Notes under the pieces: generated by a model
What the model saw: only the letters and a program-made list of their open reading frames with translations
What the model was told of the DNA's origin: nothing
Databases searched by the model: none
Shown here: positions 4,346-5,121 of the stretch, piece by piece
How positions within the stretch are numbered: position 1 is the first letter of the stretch
How the letters are laid out: every line of letters begins with the position of its first letter
Source: Dehalococcoidia bacterium
Lineage (GTDB): Bacteria > Chloroflexota > Dehalococcoidia > Lucifugimonadales > UBA3495
Length of the DNA: 5,121 nucleotides
NCBI GenBank assembly: GCA_022823105.1
Contig: JAJDXU010000108.1
Coordinates: 1-5,121, forward strand
Direction of reading: 5' to 3'
Program-made: the position numbers and the translations under genes

Positions 4346-5121
4346 GAAACAGCTAGAACAGACGAGACTCCATGTGCTCAACACCGTTTTGGAACACCAG
4401 CTACCGGTAGTCCAGGCCGCAGAGATCTTGGGAGTGAGTGAACGCCACGCCTGGCGACTTCTGGCGGCCTATCGGAGGGAAGGCGCCGCCGCACTGGCTC
4501 ACGGGAACCGGGGTCGTAAACCACGCAACACCGTCTCCGACGAAGAGGCCAATGCGGTGGTGCAACTGGCCAGCACCACCTACGCCGGCGCCAACCACAC
4601 CCACCTCACCGAGTTGCTCAAGGAACGCGAGGGCATTGACCTGAGCCGGCCCACGGTGCGGCGCATTCTGACCAGGGCGGGCGTCTCCAGCCCGCGCCAC
4701 CGGCGTCCGCCCAAGCACCGGGTGCGAAGGCAACGGATGCCCCAAGCTGAGATGCTGGTGCAGATCGATGGCAGTCTTCACCGGTGGCTGGGTGAAGATG
4801 GTCCGCAATTCACTCTGCTGCTGGCGGTGGATGATGCCACCAGCGCCGTGGTCAGCGCGGTGTTTGGCCCCGAGGAGGACACCCGGGCTACTTCACCCTG
4901 ATGCAGGGCTTGATTGAACGCCATGGACGGCCCATAGCCCTCTACGGCGACCGCCACGGCGTGTTCAAGCATTCCGGCAAACCCAGGCATATCCAGCCGC
5001 CGGTGGAGGCCACCCACTTCAGCAAAGCCATGGCAGAACTGGGCATCCAGCAGATCTTCGTCCGCTCGCCAGAGGCCAAAGGGCGTGTGGAACGCGCCGC
5101 AGGAACCTTCCAGGACCGGCT
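4329..5121 (+). pseudogene. ISNCY-family transposase, frameshifted and cut by the window edge
   Basis: The product resembles ISNCY-type DDE transposases, which cut and join the ends of their own element. Residues 24-63 form a helix-turn-helix (VVQAAEILGVSERHAWRLL) ending HGNRGRKP. The linker TYAGANHTHLTELLKEREGI (85-104) and RPTVRRILTRAGVSSPRHRRPPKHR (107-131) is family-typical. The catalytic fold begins with MLVQIDGS (first Asp, residue 147) and AVDDAT. The frame then closes at a TGA (4899-4901) after EEDTRATSP. Shifting back one base at about 4886 restores the expected sequence (GYFTLMQGL..., LYGDRHGVF with the second Asp, and SPEAKGRVERAAGTFQDRL with the catalytic Glu), which stays open to the window end. 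ACCCGGGCT is not a canonical X-XXY-YYZ slippery site, so a one-base deletion or an assembly error is likelier than programmed frameshifting. The rest of the gene, normally 400-plus residues, lies beyond 5121. Confidence 0.85.

Larger units (their letters stand above)
4274..5121 (+). mobile_element. ISNCY-type insertion sequence, left part
   Basis: The element is recognised from its transposase. The left boundary is uncertain: the direct repeats at 4291-4313 and the inverted repeat at 4318-4345 suggest that the non-coding left end lies within roughly 40-100 bases of the start codon, so 4274 is a guess. The right end and any target duplication fall outside the window. Confidence 0.5.

Noticed and set aside
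4884..4890. Programmed -1 frameshifting at CCGGGCT
   Set aside because: The codons do not form a canonical X-XXY-YYZ heptamer, and the ISNCY transposases I know of are encoded in one frame; a simple indel is more economical.
1..5121. CRISPR array, toxin-antitoxin pair, defence system or biosynthetic cluster
   Set aside because: There are no regularly spaced repeats and no recognisable nuclease, antitoxin, cas or biosynthetic genes in any frame I read.

Overview
The window looks like a piece of a high-GC bacterial chromosome with few genes, large gaps and several insertion-sequence remnants. The gene style is bacterial: Shine-Dalgarno-led starts, IS21, ISAs1 and ISNCY transposase fragments, and a 12-segment MFS transporter. 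The spacer palindromes and protein style would suit a member of the Chloroflexota (Dehalococcoidia/SAR202-like). That placement is an impression from memory, because the sequence holds no marker gene such as rRNA, a full tRNA or a ribosomal protein.

Layout. (1) Positions 1-835 are an IS graveyard: a short IS21-type IstA fragment on the + strand (about 108-299) and a broken ISAs1-type transposase on the - strand (about 340-760), with their truncated 3' ends facing each other. (2) A complete MFS transporter gene occupies 958-2430. Its leader contains an antisense tRNA-3'-end-like stretch (911-939), and a perfect 11-bp hairpin follows its stop codon (2449-2477). (3) A small single-span membrane protein of unknown function lies at 2563-2838. 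(4) A 516-base gap (2839-3354) holds a dispersed-type palindrome (2941-2998), a TATAAT box (3074-3079) and a run of four small hairpins (3164-3324). (5) An unrecognised, probably soluble 180-residue protein with one CPTC motif is encoded at 3355-3897. It ends in three consecutive in-frame TGA codons and overlaps a tiny arginine-rich reading frame. (6) A gap at 3898-4328 has no convincing gene. (7) An ISNCY-family transposase begins at 4329, carries a one-base frameshift near 4886, and runs off the right edge.

No shared pathway links these genes. All the intact ones are on the + strand, but wide spacers and hairpins separate them, so they are probably independent transcription units. I did not find a convincing new multi-gene system. 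The best candidates for a closer look are the hairpin-rich leader before the 180-residue orphan protein, that protein itself, and the repeats and hairpin around the ISNCY transposase start.
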